Positions 24,601 through 37,500 of a stretch of DNA of 64,000 nucleotides are shown here, piece by piece (the first letter of the stretch is position 1; each line of letters starts with the position of its first letter). Source of the DNA: Drosophila miranda (Eukaryota; Arthropoda; Insecta; Diptera; Drosophilidae); contig NC_046676.1 of NCBI RefSeq assembly GCF_003369915.1, forward strand, positions 17,156,001 to 17,220,000, read 5' to 3'. The position numbers and the translations under genes were made by a program. The notes below the pieces were generated by a model. It saw only the letters and a program-made list of their open reading frames with translations, was not told the DNA's origin and ran no database searches.

Positions 24601-26362
24601 CAGCTGTCTCCTGTTCGACGGCATCATCCTCCTCCTGGACCATGGACACACGTGGCGGCATCATGGATTTCCTGGACGAACCCTGCTGGGCCGGAGGGAA
24701 GAAGCTCTTGCGACGCGGCATCTTATTGCCGGGCAGGCATACAGTCTCCTCCATGTCAAAGCTGCCGTGCACCGTAACATTCCGCTTCTCCAGCCACTTG
24801 GCCGCCAGGAGCTCCTCCGCCTGGTACTCCTGCTGTTCCTCGTCGTTGTAGAGCTTGTCAAACACGACCTGCAGACCCGGAACAGGGGGCGGCTTGAAGT
24901 ACTTATCCAACTCGTCCAGCGGCTGCGGCTTGGAGACACTAGCAAAATTCGGATAGCGACGCACTCCCTTCAAGGTGTTGCCCGTGCCCCACCACTCATC
25001 GTTGCGCAGCACGAATGCGTGCTGGGGATCTCGACGCTTCAGGAAGCAATAGGCGCGGTACTCCTCTGGGGAGAACTCCAGGTTGGGGCGCGGGTACAGC
25101 ATGCACTTCTGGTAGCACGGCAGGCCGTTTGTGTTGGGCTCATCCTCAATGGTTACTGGCGTTATCCAGGCCTCCTGCGGCTTATTTTTCGCCACAAAGT
25201 TGGGCGGAAACTTGAACGGTTTGTCAATGTGGCGCTCGTAGTTGGTGATGGGCGGCAGTTTCTGTTCATCCACGTGTATGTCGAAGGCCAGGTCTGGAGC
25301 GGCATTGCAGCCGAAGATCTTGCCAGGCTTGTGAGGCTTGACGTGGGCCTTGTTCCAAGCCACCGGCTCCTTAAGATTCTCCTGATCACGGGCCGCGTCG
25401 ATGATCGAACGTAAGCTGGACTTCACTTCCGGCTCGACTGGTGGCGGGACATTGAAATCGGTGTTCTCATCGTTGAAGACCTCCACATTGCGACCGGCAT
25501 TGCGCATGCGGCTTGTGCTGGGAGCATCCGCCTGTGGGAGAACAATTGCAGTCAGACATTCCTGTAGAAGGCACCTCCACTCACCTGCACCACGCCCGGC
25601 ATCTGGCTCTTGACCGCTGCACCAGTGCGTACACTGCCCACTGTGATGGTGTTGCTGCTTCTCTTCCGTTGACCATGCAGCGACTGCAGCGCCATACGAC
25701 GCTCATTCAGCTCTTGGGTCGCAGCATTGGCCTCATCACCATCGGAATAGAGCATGCGCTGAGCAACCGCGTAGTTGAAATGCTGATGGGCCTCCTTCAA
25801 CTCTTCCAGCGGCTCGGCCCGGCAGGAGAGGCCCAGGCGGAGGATCTCATCGGCCTTGCGCATGTTGCCGCTCAGGTCGTAGCAATATGCCCAGGCAATG
25901 TACAAGTCCGCCAGCATTGTGCCGATTCCGCTGTTGTACAGCTGCTGGTAGCACTCGATCTGATCCTCCTGATTCTTCATCTGAAGCCCAACAAAGAATT
26001 ACTCCATGAACTGGCAAATACTTGGCCAAACTTACGAATTTGATGAAGAGCTTGATGAGCCGCCTGTCCTGTCTGTAGCGCTCGTCCTGCTCGAATTTGG
26101 TCAGGCATTGGTAGAGGGCCGTCTGCAGGCCAGAACTGGTGCCGCCCGCCGGATAGCTCTGCTCAATCCAGCAGATGTACGTATACCACGGCTCCAGCGG
26201 ATCATTGCCAGTGTATGTGTGCACGTCCTTTTCCATTTGCTTGCGCTGCGCCAGCAGCTCCTGGCTTTGTGTGGGGTCCTGGGAGAGGGACGCCTGCAGC
26301 AAGCTCACATTGCGACCGCTGGCCAAAGGCTGGATGTTTTCCTTTGCGGCGTCAAAGTCCAT
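21621..26362 (-). CDS. BubR1: BubR1, copy 2: spindle assembly checkpoint kinase
   Basis: Exons 26036-26362, 25585-25980, 22442-25531, 22131-22378 and 21621-22068; about 1502 aa, open throughout. KEN box, GLEBS segment and kinase residues (VAVK, HADIKPDN, DFG) are all kept. It has the most private replacements of the four: GNDPLEPWY for GSDPLEPWC in the TPR region, EILRLG for EIFRLG, KYFKPPP for KYYKPPP, SAFND for SAFYD, LPPLDD for LPTLDD, QTPPKF for QTSPKF, EAAPMQ for EAAAMQ, and Lys for Gln three residues before the DFG Asp. It shares PTQSQE, ARDQEN and HFEEDK with copy 4 (type B), but RICDQ and DEDAGE with copy 1. Three monomers with intact DRE sites lie upstream, so expression may exceed that of copies 1 and 3. 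Confidence 0.94.
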
Positions 26363-26405
26363 CTTAGTTTTTCATTCGAAAACAAAACTAATAAAACAAG
26401 AAAAA

Positions 26406-26889
26406 ATGGAACGACCGACACAACTGTAAATGAAATATACGCGCCGAAATAAATGCTAGGAATGGCAAAAAACATGAACTATCTATCGATATTTTCGGTG
26501 AAAACCCGGTATTCCGATCGAAACAAAAAATTCAAGAAAAACGAATGCATAAAGAGAAAATAAAACAATGGAACGACAGACACAACTGTAAATGAAATAC
26601 ACGCGCCGAAATAAATGCTAGGAATGTCAAAAAACATGAACTATCTATCGATATTTTCGGTGAAAACCCGGTATTCCGATCGAAACAAAAAAATTAAACA
26701 AACCAAAGCATAAAGAGAAAATAAAACAATGGAACGACAGACACAACTGTAAATGAAATATACGCGCCGAAATAAATGCTAGGAATGTCAAAAAACATGA
26801 ACTATCTATCGATATTTTCGGTGAAAACCCGGTATTCCGATCGAAACAAAAAATTCAAGAAAAACGAATGCATAAAGAGAAAATAAAAC
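26406..26889 (-). promoter_or_regulatory. BubR1 copy 2 promoter: three minisatellite monomers with intact DREs
   Basis: Monomers start at 26406, 26568 and 26729. Each has TATCGATA, at 26484-26491, 26646-26653 and 26807-26814. DRE is the binding site of DREF, which drives replication and cell-cycle genes in flies; binding here is inferred. Confidence 0.65.
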
Positions 26890-28000
26890 GAGGGGGAACG
26901 TTGTGAGTTGCTGCGGACACCGCAACTCTACGGTTATACCCGATACTAAGTCAGTATGGCTCTCCTCCGGCAGACGCCGCTAATATTAAACGACACGACA
27001 AAGAGAGAGACAGAAAATCAGTCTGAGCGTGACGTCGGTGGCTGCGTAGCCACTGCAAATTGATTTGTTCCTATTGGCTATAAAAATGATCTGATCTGAT
27101 CCAGATTCAGCAATCTCATAGATATGGTCATTATCTATGATTCTGCGTTTTTAGTTTTCTCGAATGTGCAATATTGTGGTTGCAACAGATTTTCGTTCTT
27201 TGTGGGGGCGGAAGGGGGTGGGGCGAAATTCTGAGATATACGTTTTATAGTGAGATCTAACAGAAGTGCGGATACCAAATTTGGTTACTCTAGCCTTAAT
27301 AGTCTCTGAGATTTGTGGATGCCCCAGATTTTCGTCCTTTGCGGTGGCGGAAGGGGGTGTGGCGAAATTTGGACACGAAACGGTCAAGGTCCGATATCAC
27401 AGGGGTGTGGATACCAAATTTGGTTGCTCTAGCTCTTATGGGTTCTGAGATCCTTGAACTCATATTTTGCAATTGGCAAAACCTACCATGAAACCTGTGT
27501 GTTAGAGAGAGACAGAGCGAGAAAGAATGAAATTGTTTTCTTGATTCTGGCTATAATAATTATACGATCTGGTTGAGATTTTACACTCTAGAACACATAG
27601 TCATCCACTACGATTCTGCGTTTTTGGTTTTATCGTATCTTTAAAAATGTGGATGCCACAGATTTTCGTCTTTTGTGGGGGCGGAAGTGGGCGGGGCGAA
27701 GTTTTGAAATATTTTTGTAGCAGTGACATATCACAGAAGTCTGGATCCAAAACATCGTTGCTCTAGCTCTTATAGCACTTGAGCACTAGGCGCTGAAGGG
27801 GACGGACGGACGGACGGACGGACGGACAGACGGACAGACGGACGGACAGACAGACAGGGCTCAATCGACTCGGCTATTGATGCTGATCAAGAATATATAT
27901 ACTTTATGGGGTCGGAAACGATTCCTTCTGGACGTTACACACATCCACTTTTACCACAAATCTAATATACCCCAATACTCATTTTGAGTATCGGGTATAA
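26890..28000. mobile_element. non-autonomous Helitron-like element, copy 2
   Basis: About 1111 bp, at the same position relative to the unit junction as copy 1, with the same ends and internal modules. It is shorter mainly in the GGAC/AGAC microsatellite (about 27799-27857). Diagnostic differences from copies 1 and 3 include GATCTGATCC for GATATGATCC, AACCTACC for AACCGACC and GACGTTACAC for GACGTAACAC. The GA-rich motif is at about 27503-27527. Confidence 0.75.
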
Positions 28001-28236
28001 CAATGGAACGACAGACAGAGGTACAAAAGGCAGCTAGAAATGCAGCAAGAAAATGAAGAATGATCCCAGCTGGGTCCCATCAAAAACTCTCTCTGATTCA
28101 TATCATAACCATGTAATCTTATAATTATAGTTAACTAGTGTATTGGCGGGAAAGATGTACAAGAGAGGATACGGAATAGGCCTACATGAAGGCGCCTTCC
28201 ACGTTGCTTATGTACATCTACATACACAACGAATCC

Positions 28237-31200
28237 CTATCGCTGCAGTATCATATTGAATTTGCCTATGGCCTCGGCCACGTATTTCTCTTTTTCGACA
28301 AGCTCGGATTTGAAGAGCGTGCGAAACTGCTGCATATTGGGCATGGTGCGGCAGTCGCGAACGTTGAGCAGTCCCCGGAAAATGGTCTCCCAGGTATATC
28401 GCTGGAAGTAGCGCGGCAGGGCTGTCTTGGGCATCCAGATGCTGCTCGGCTGCCGCTGGGCCACCTCCATGTAGCGACCAAACAGCAGCACATGCATGAC
28501 GCCCACGAGACCAAACAAGTCCAGCTGATACGTCCAGGGGCGCTTTGTGCGCATTTCGATGCACTTGAACGATTCATCGTGATGCACATAATTGAACGCC
28601 TGATTGGCCGGAAAGAGCTTGGTGTCGATGGCCACGCCAAAGTCAATCAGCTGCAGGCTCAGCTCGTTGGGTTGCGCACATAACCTGCAGGGAGCGGAGG
28701 AGTAGCAAGTAAGCGGGACAGCAGTATGCGAGAGTAAGACGCTTACGGTCTCATGACCAGAAAGTTATCCGGCTTGATGTCCGCGTGAATGATGCCCATG
28801 GCGTGCAGATGATCCACAATGTCCAGCAGCTGGCAGCTCATGTGCATCACAACATACTCGTCGAGGTTCTTGTTGGTGTGCTTCTTGAACTTATTGCACA
28901 CGTTGATTAGCGAGCCGTAGTCCGAGAACTCCGATATGTAGACACTGGAGTTGTTCCCCACCAAGGCATAATCGATGTGCATGAAGGCTGGGATCTGTAA
29001 GAAGTCGTAGGAAATCAGGGAATGAACTAACAAGGTTTCACCTTCTCCACCACTCACCATTCGATCGCTGGTGAGGCGACTATGGACCTCCAGGCCTATG
29101 TAGAACTCCCAGTAGTTTGTGGGTCGCTCCTGCTTCACGGCCACCTTGTTACCCGTCTTGCAGTGCCGTCCGACGAAGACCGAGCCGTAGGCTCCCTTCC
29201 CAATGATCTTGTCCACCTCGAATTTCTCGCCGTGCACCTCCAGCTGCGTGCCCGGATGCAGTCGCTTGGCAGTGCCCACCAGCTGGCAATGGGGCAGCTT
29301 CTGAATGTACATGGAGAAGTCGATGGAGTCCAGCAGCGAGTTGATCAGATCCACATTGAACGGATTCAAATTGCTGTCGGCCATCGTACTGTTCAGCACT
29401 GACTGATCCACGTTCGCCTTGGGATGGACAAATTCCTTGTTCTTCGGCAACTCAAAATCTGCCTGAGCCCAAGAATGGTTCGACTGCTTTGGGGTCAATG
29501 GAGTCGTTTTATGGTAGATGCTCATCTCTCCCACGTCTTCATCTGCATTTGCATCCGCATCCGCATCCGCTTTAGGCAGTTCGAGCCTGGCCGGAACAGC
29601 AACAGGTGGCGGCAACAGCGTCGAGTTCCTGATCATGCTTATGTTGGTGTCAAACATCTCTGTGGCCGCATTCAGCTCGAAGAAGTCGCCCGACTGCTTG
29701 TCCCCACCGGGTACACTCTTCTTGGGGGATTTCCTAAGGGATTTGGACATAGAGTCGCTAAGAAACTTCAGAGTAGTAGAGGAGCGATGATTGCTCATAG
29801 AAACAGAGGCCGCAGCTGGAACGGGCAGCGGTGGAGTACAGACGCTCAGATCAGCCATCAAGTGGGCAGGATCCTTCTGTGATGGCATCTGCGTCTCCGG
29901 CAGCGTGCAGTCCAAGGCAAAGCTGCTGCGTCGGGCAGCAGCACTGGAAGGAGCGGCTGGCTCTGGCATGGTCTCATCCAGAAAAATTTCAAACTTCTTT
30001 TGCATGGCCGCGGCCTCTGGCTTCGGCTTCGCCATCTCCGTGCAGATGGACTGTACTGGCACAGGCTGTGTCTCCGCCACAAAGGAGAGGTCTGTCATAA
30101 ACGAGTCCGCCAGCTTGCTGATGCTGGGAGCGCCTGCCGGTTGGCCACTGGCCATCGCAAAGGAACTCTTGGCATCCGACGCCACTCGTATGGACTTGCC
30201 GAAGAAATCTGGCGTGGTCTGATTGCAGATGCGCTTGGAGCCGGCATTTCCCTGCAACGGAGAGCCGATTGTCTTAAACTTTGGCGACGTTTGCACAAAC
30301 ATCCCACACAAGTCGTCCTCGTCGTCCAGCGTGGGCAATTGCGGGGCCAGGCTCGAGGCAGCAACCGCCGATCGCTGATGGAGCGAAACTTCCGCCATGA
30401 CAGTCGGAAGCCTGGGCAGAGTCTCAGTTTTATCCTCCTGGAAGCGGGCAAGCGGCCTCGGTATGGTCTCGGTTTTGTCCTCCTGGAAGTGCAGGGACTT
30501 CATCATCGGCACGCTGGGAGCATTGGGTTCCCAGAGTTCGCGACGCGAAAAGTTCCCACCATACTGACGATCGGGCTCCTCGCCGACTGTGGACAGCTCA
30601 GAGGCACCCAAACGCTGCAGGCGCGCTGCTGCTGGAGTGCACTCCTCACTCGCACTCCGGCTGGAGAGCGCCACGGCCGTGTGAGATCCCGGAGAGCTGG
30701 ATGTGGATGTAAGGGTGGACTTGGTCGTCGTGGCCCCCGAGCTGTGGGTGCCGTGTTCCGAGGTCTCCAATATCGTCGAGAGTTGCTTGCGCAGATTCGG
30801 CGAGTTGGTCTCCCCTGGGGACTCTTCTGGCGCAGCTGCCGGAGAAACAGCTTCCTCAGGATCCGGAGGCAGCTCCTTGAGGACGGTGCCAAACTGTCGC
30901 GCCGGTGCCTGCTTTTGGGGGCCCTTGGGCGTGCTCACCGCCTGGTTCGGGATGAACATGTTGAACATTTGGGTGGAGCAGGTCTCGTCCGCATCGTAAA
31001 AGGCACTTTTGGGGGGTTTTAAGTTCGACGGCTGGATCGGATCTTCTGTATCTTGGTATATCTCGATCTTGTGCAGCGGTGGGGCAGGCTTCGCAAAGTT
31101 ATCTTCATCTTCCTTGGGGACGGGAGTAGGATCCGAATCTTCAAAGATTTCAACTATCGGCACTATTTTCGGCTGCGGTACAACTAGAGGAGGAGAAGGC

Positions 31201-32978
31201 ACTGAAGCTATAGCTGCAGCTGTCTCCTGTTCGACGGCATCATCCTCCTCCTGGACCATGGACACACGTGGCGGCATCATGGATTTCCTGGACGAACCCT
31301 GCTGGGCCGGAGGGAAGAAGCTCTTGCGACGCGGCATCTTATTGCCGGGCAGGCATACAGTCTCCTCCATGTCAAAGCTGCCGTGCACCGTAACATTCCG
31401 CTTCTCCAGCCACTTGGCCGCCAGGAGCTCCTCCGCCTGGTACTCCTGCTGTTCCTCGTCGTTGTAGAGCTTGTCAAACACGACCTGCAGACCCGGAACA
31501 GGGGGCGGCTTGTAGTACTTATCCAACTCGTCCAGCGGCTGCGGCTTGGAGACACTAGCAAAATTCGGATAGCGACGCACACCCTTCAAGGTGTTGCCCG
31601 TGCCCCACCACTCATCGTTGCGCAGCACGAATGCGTGCTGGGGATCTCGACGCTTCAGGAAGCAATAGGCGCGGTACTCCTCTGGGGAGAACTCCAGGTT
31701 GGGGCGCGGGTACAGCATGCACTTCTGGTAGCACGGCAGGCCGTTTGTGTTGGGCTCATCCTCAATGGTTACTGGCGTTATCCAGGCCTCCTGCGGCTTA
31801 TTTTTCGCCACAAAGTTGGGCGGAAACTTGAACGGTTTGTCAATGTGGCGCTCGTAGTTGGTGATGGGCGGCAGTTTCTGTTCATCCACGTGTATGTCGA
31901 AGGCCAGGTCTGGAGCGGCATTGCAGCCGAAGATCTTGCCAGGCTTGTGAGGCTTGACGTGGGCCTTGTTCCAAGCCACCGGCTCCTTAAGATTCTCCCG
32001 ATCACGGGCCGCGTCGATGATCGAACGTAAGCTGGACTTCACTTCCGGCTCGACTGGTGGCGGGACATTGAAATCGGTGTTCTCATCGTTGAAGACCTCC
32101 ACATTGCGACCGGCATTGCGCATGCGGCTTGTGCTGGGAGCATCCGCCTGTGGGAGAACAATTGCAGTCAGACATTCCTGTAGAAGGCACCTCCACTCAC
32201 CTGCACCACGCCCGGCATCTGGCTCTTGACCGCTGCACCAGTGCGTACACTGCCCACTGTGATGGTGTTGCTGCTTCTCTTCCGTTGACCATGCAGCGAC
32301 TGCAGCGCCATACGACGCTCATTCAGCTCTTGGGTCGCAGCATTGGCCTCATCACCATCGGAATAGAGCATGCGCTGAGCAACCGCGTAGTTGAAATGCT
32401 GATGGGCCTCCTTCAACTCTTCCAGCGGCTCGGCCCGGCAGGAGAGGCCCAGGCGGAAGATCTCATCGGCCTTGCGCATGTTGCCGCTCAGGTCGTAGCA
32501 ATATGCCCAGGCAATGTACAAGTCCGCCAGCATTGTGCCGATTCCGCTGACGTACAGCTGCTGGTAGCACTCGATCTGATCCTCCTGATTCTTCATCTGA
32601 AGCCCAACAAAGAATTACTCCATGAACTGGCAAATACTTGGCCAAACTTACGAATTTGATGAAGAGCTTGATGAGCCGCCTGTCCTGTCTGTAGCGCTCG
32701 TCCTGCTCGAATTTGGTCAGGCATTGGTAGAGGGCCGTCTGCAGGCCAGAACTGGTGCCGCCCGCCGGATAGCTCTGCTCAATCCAGCAGATGTACGTAC
32801 ACCACGGCTCCAGCGGATCACTGCCAGTGTATGTGTGCACGTCCTTTTCCATTTGCTTGCGCTGCGCCAGCAGCTCCTGGCGTTGTGTGGGGTCCTGGGA
32901 GAGGGACGCCTGCAGCAAGCTCACATTGCGACCGCTGGCCAAAGGCTGGATGTTTTCCTTTTCGGCGTCAAAGTCCAT
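28237..32978 (-). CDS. BubR1: BubR1, copy 3: spindle assembly checkpoint kinase
   Basis: Exons 32652-32978, 32201-32596, 29058-32147, 28747-28994 and 28237-28684; about 1502 aa, open throughout, with KEN, GLEBS and kinase motifs kept. Private changes include Ala6 to Glu beside the KEN box (AEKEN) and Asp to Tyr in the C-lobe (FQRYTWE for FQRDTWE). Its 5' half and promoter match copy 1 (PTQRQE, ARDREN, HFQEDK, mutated DRE: type A), while its kinase half matches copy 4 (RICNQ, DEDVGE). This mosaic shows sequence exchange between copies. Confidence 0.94.
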
Positions 32979-33021
32979 CTTAGTTTTTCATTCGAAAACA
33001 AAACTAATAAAACAAGAAAAA

Positions 33022-33182
33022 ATGGAACGACCGACACAACTGTAAATGAAATATACGCGCCGAAATAAATGCTAGGAATGTCAAAAAACATGAACTATCT
33101 ATCGACATTTTCGGTGAAAACCCGGTATTCCGATCGAAACAAAAAATTCAAGAAAAACGAATGCATAAAGAGAAAATAAAAC
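33022..33182 (-). promoter_or_regulatory. BubR1 copy 3 promoter: one monomer, DRE mutated
   Basis: One monomer only. The DRE at 33100-33107 reads TATCGACA, the same change as in copy 1. Confidence 0.6.
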
Positions 33183-34288
33183 GAGGGGGAACGTTGTGAG
33201 TTGCTGCGGACACCGCAACTCTACGGTTATACCCGATACTAAGTCAGTATGGCTCTCCTCCGGCAGACGCCGCTAATATTAAACGACACGACAAAGAGAG
33301 AGACAGAAAATCAGTCTGAGCGTGACGTCGGTGGCTGCGTAGCCACTGCAAATTGATTTGTTCCTATTGGCTATAAAAATGATCTGATATGATCCAGATT
33401 CAGCAATCTCATAGATATGGTCATTATCTATGATTCTGCGTTTTTAGTTTTCTCGAATGTGCAATATTGTGGTTGCAACAGATTTTCGTTCTTTGTGGGG
33501 GCGGAAGGGGGTGGGGCGAAATTCTGAGATATACGTTTTATAGTGAGATCTAACAGAAGTGCGGATACCAAATTTGGTTACTCTAGCCTTAATAGTCTCT
33601 GAGATTTGTGGATGCCCCAGATTTTCGTCCTTTGCGGTGGCGGAAGGGGGTGTGGCGAAATTTGGACACGAAACGGTCAAGGTCCGATATCACAGGGGTG
33701 TGGATACCAAATTTGGTTGCTCTAGCTCTTATGGGTTCTGAGATCCTTGAACTCATATTTTGCAATTGGCAAAACCGACCATGAAACCTGTGTGTTAGAG
33801 AGAGACAGAGCGAGAAAGAATGAAATTGTTTTCTTGATTCTGGCTATAATAATTATACGATCTGGTTGAGATTTTACACTCTAGAACACATAGTCATCCA
33901 CTACGATTCTGCGTTTTTGGTTTTATCGTATCTTTAAAAATGTGGATGCCACAGATTTTCGTCTTTTGTGGGGGCGGAAGTGGGCGGGGCGAAGTTTTGA
34001 AATATTTTTGTAGCAGTGACATATCACAGAAGTCTGGATCCAAAACATCGTTGCTCTAGCTCTTACAGCACTTGAGCACTAGGCGCTGAAGGGGACGGAC
34101 GGACGGACGGACGGACAGACGGACGGACAGACGGACAGACAGACAGGGCTCAATCGACTCGGCTATTGATGCTGATCAAGAATATATATACTTTATGGGT
34201 CGGAAACGATTCCTTCTGGACGTAACACACATCCACTTTTACCACAAATCTAATATACCCCAATACTCATTTTGAGTATCGGGTATAA
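33183..34288. mobile_element. non-autonomous Helitron-like element, copy 3
   Basis: About 1106 bp with the same ends, insertion point and internal modules as copies 1 and 2. It shares GATATGATCC, AACCGACC and GACGTAACAC with copy 1, but GCGGTGGCGG and CACGAAACGG with copy 2. The GA-rich motif is at about 33796-33820. Confidence 0.75.
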
Positions 34289-34524
34289 CAATGGAACGAC
34301 AGACAGAGGTACAAAAGGCAGCTAGAAATGCAGCAAGAAAATGAAGAATGATCCCAGCTGGGTCCCATCAAAAACTCTCTCTGATTCATATCATAACCAT
34401 GTAATCTTATAATTATAGTTAACTAGTGTATTGGCGGGAAAGATGTACAAGAGAGGATACGGAATAGGCCTACATGAAGGCGCCTTCCACGTTGCTTATG
34501 TACATCTACATACACAACGAATCC

Positions 34525-37500
34525 CTATCGCTGCAGTATCATATTGAATTTGCCTATGGCCTCGGCCACGTATTTCTCTTTTTCGACAAGCTCGGATTTG
34601 AAGAGCGTGCGAAACTGCTGCATATTGGGCATGGTGCGGCAGTCGCGAACGTTGAGCAGTCCCCGGAAAATGGTCTCCCAGGTATCACGCTGGAAGTAGC
34701 GCGGCAGGGCTGTCTTGGGCATCCAGATGCTGCTCGGCTGCCGCTGGGCCACCTCCATGTAGCGACCAAACAGCAGCACATGCATGACGCCCACGAGACC
34801 AAACAAGTCCAGCTGATACGTCCAGGGGCGCTTTGTGCGCATTTCGATGCACTTGAACGATTCATCGTGATGCACATAATTGAACGCCTGATTGGCCGGA
34901 AAGAGCTTGGTGTCGATGGCCACGCCAAAGTCAATCAGCTGCAGGCTCAGCTCGTTGGGTTGCGCACATAACCTGCAGGGAGCGGAGGAGTAGCAAGTAA
35001 GCGGGACAGCAGTATGCGAGAGTAAGACGCTTACGGTCTCATGACCAGAAAGTTATCCGGCTTGATGTCCGCGTGAATGATGCCCATGGCGTGCAGATGA
35101 TCCACAATGTCCAGCAGCTGGCAGCTCATGTGCATCACAACATACTCGTCGAGGTTCTTGTTGGTGTGCTTCTTGAACTTATTGCACACGTTGATTAGCG
35201 AGCCGTGGTCCGAGAACTCCGATATGTAGACACTGGAGTTGTTCCCCACCAAGGCATAATCGATGTGCATGAAGGCTGGGATCTGTAAGAAGTCGTAGGA
35301 AATCAGGGAATGAACTAACAAGGTTTCACCTTCTCCACCACTCACCATTCGATCGCTGGTGAGGCGACTATGGACCTCCAGGCCTATGTAGAACTCCCAG
35401 TAGTTTGTGGGTCGCTCCTGCTTCACGGCCACCTTGTTACCCGTCTTGCAGTGCCGTCCGACGAAGACCGAGCCGTAGGCTCCCTTCCCAATGATCTTGT
35501 CCACCTCGAATTTCTCGCCGTGCACCTCCAGCTGCGTGCCCGGATGCAGTCGCTTGGCAGTGCCCACCAGCTGGCAATGGGGCAGCTTCTGAATGTACAT
35601 GGAGAAGTCGATGGAGTCCAGCAGCGAGTTGATCAGATCCACATTGAACGGATTCAAATTGCTGTCGGCCATCGTACTGTTCAGCACTGACTGATCCACG
35701 TTCGCCTTGGGATGGACAAATTCCTTGTTCTTCGGCAACTCAAAATCTGCCTGAGCCCAAGAATGGTTCGACTGCTTTGGGGTCAATGGAGTCGTTTTAT
35801 GGTAGATGCTCATCTCTCCCACGTCTTCATCTGCATTTGCATCCGCATCCGCATCCGCTTTAGGCAGTTCGAGCCTGGCCGGAACAGCAACAGGTGGCGG
35901 CAACAGCGTCGAGTTCCTGATCATGCTTATGTTGGTGTCAAACATCTCTGTGGCCGCATTCAGCTCGAAGAAGTCGCCCGACTGCTTGTCCCCACCGGGT
36001 ACACTCTTCTTGGGGATTTCCTAAGGGATTTGGACATAGAGTCGCTAAGAAACTTCAGAGTAGTAGAGGAGCGATGATTGCTCATAGAAACAGAGGCCGC
36101 AGCTGGAACGGGCAGCGGTGGAGTACAGACGCTCAGATCAGCCATCAAGTGGGCAGGATCCTTCTGTGATGGCATCTGCGTCTCCGGCAGCGTGCAGTCC
36201 AAGGCAAAGCTGCTGCGTCGGGCAGCAGCACTGGAAGGAGCGGCTGGCTCTGGCATGGTCTCATCCAGAAAAATTTCAAACTTCTTTTGCATGGCCGCGG
36301 CCTCTGGCTTCGGCTTCGCCATCTCCGTGCAGATGGACTGTACTGGCACAGGCTGTGTCTCCGCCACAAAGGAGAGGTCTGTCATAAACGAGTCCGCCAG
36401 CTTGCTGATGCTGGGAGCGCCTGCCGGTTGGCCACTGGCCATCGCAAAGGAACTCTTGGCATCCGACGCCACTCGTATGGACTTGCCGAAGAAATCTGGC
36501 GTGGTCTGATTGCAGATGCGCTTGGAGCCGGCATTTCCCTGCAACGGAGAGCCGATTGTCTTAAACTTTGGCGACGTTTGCACAAACATCCCACACAAGT
36601 CGTCCTCGTCGTCCAGCGTGGGCAATTGCGGGGCCAGGCTCGAGGCAGCAACCGCCGATCGCTGATGGAGCGAAACTTCCGCCATGACAGTCGGAAGCCT
36701 GGGCAGAGTCTCAGTTTTATCCTCCTGGAAGCGGGCAAGCGGCCTCGGTATGGTCTCGGTTTTGTCCTCCTCGAAGTGCAGGGACTTCATCATCGGCACG
36801 CTGGGAGCATTGGGTTCCCAGAGTTCGCGACGCGAAAAGTTCCCACCATACTGACGATCGGGCTCCTCGCCCACTGTGGACAGCTCAGAGGCACCCAAAC
36901 GCTGCAGGCGCGCTGCTGCTGGAGTGCACTCCTCACTCGCACTCCGGCTGGAGAGCGCCACGGCCGTGTGAGATCCCGGAGAGCTGGATGTGGATGTAAG
37001 GGTCGACTTGGTCGTCGTGGCCCCCGAGCTGTGGGTGCCGTGTTCCGAGGTCTCCAATATCGTCGAGAGTTGCTTGCGCAGATTCGGCGAGTTGGTCTCC
37101 CCTGGGGACTCTTCTGGCGCAGCTGCCGGAGAAACAGCTTCCTCAGGATCCGGAGGCAGCTCCTTGAGGACGGTGCCAAACTGTCGCGCCGGTGCCTGCT
37201 TTTGGGGGCCCTTGGGCGTGCTCACCGCCTGGTTCGGGATGAACATGTTGAACATTTGGGTGGAGCAGGTCTCGTCCGCATCGTAAAAGGCACTTTTGGG
37301 GGGTTTTAAGTTCGACGGCTGGATCGGATCTTCTGTATCTTGGTATATCTCGATCTTGTGCAGCGGTGGGGCAGGCTTCGCAAAGTTATCTTCATCTTCC
37401 TTGGGGACGGGAGTAGGATCCGAATCTTCAAAGATTTCAACTATCGGCACTATTTTCGGCTGCGGTACAACTAGAGGAGGAGAAGGCACTGAAGCTATAG

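Larger units (their letters stand above)
21397..28012 (-). repeat. BubR1 tandem unit 2 (6.6 kb)
   Basis: Same order as unit 1. It is longer because three 162-bp monomers precede the Helitron instead of one. The left junction reads GACAGACAGAGGTAC, a fusion of monomer sequence (GACAGACA) and BubR1 3' flank (AGACAGAGG). Confidence 0.95.
28013..34300 (-). repeat. BubR1 tandem unit 3 (6.3 kb)
   Basis: Same order and nearly the same length as unit 1: BubR1, one monomer, Helitron. Its left junction is identical to that of unit 2. Confidence 0.95.
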
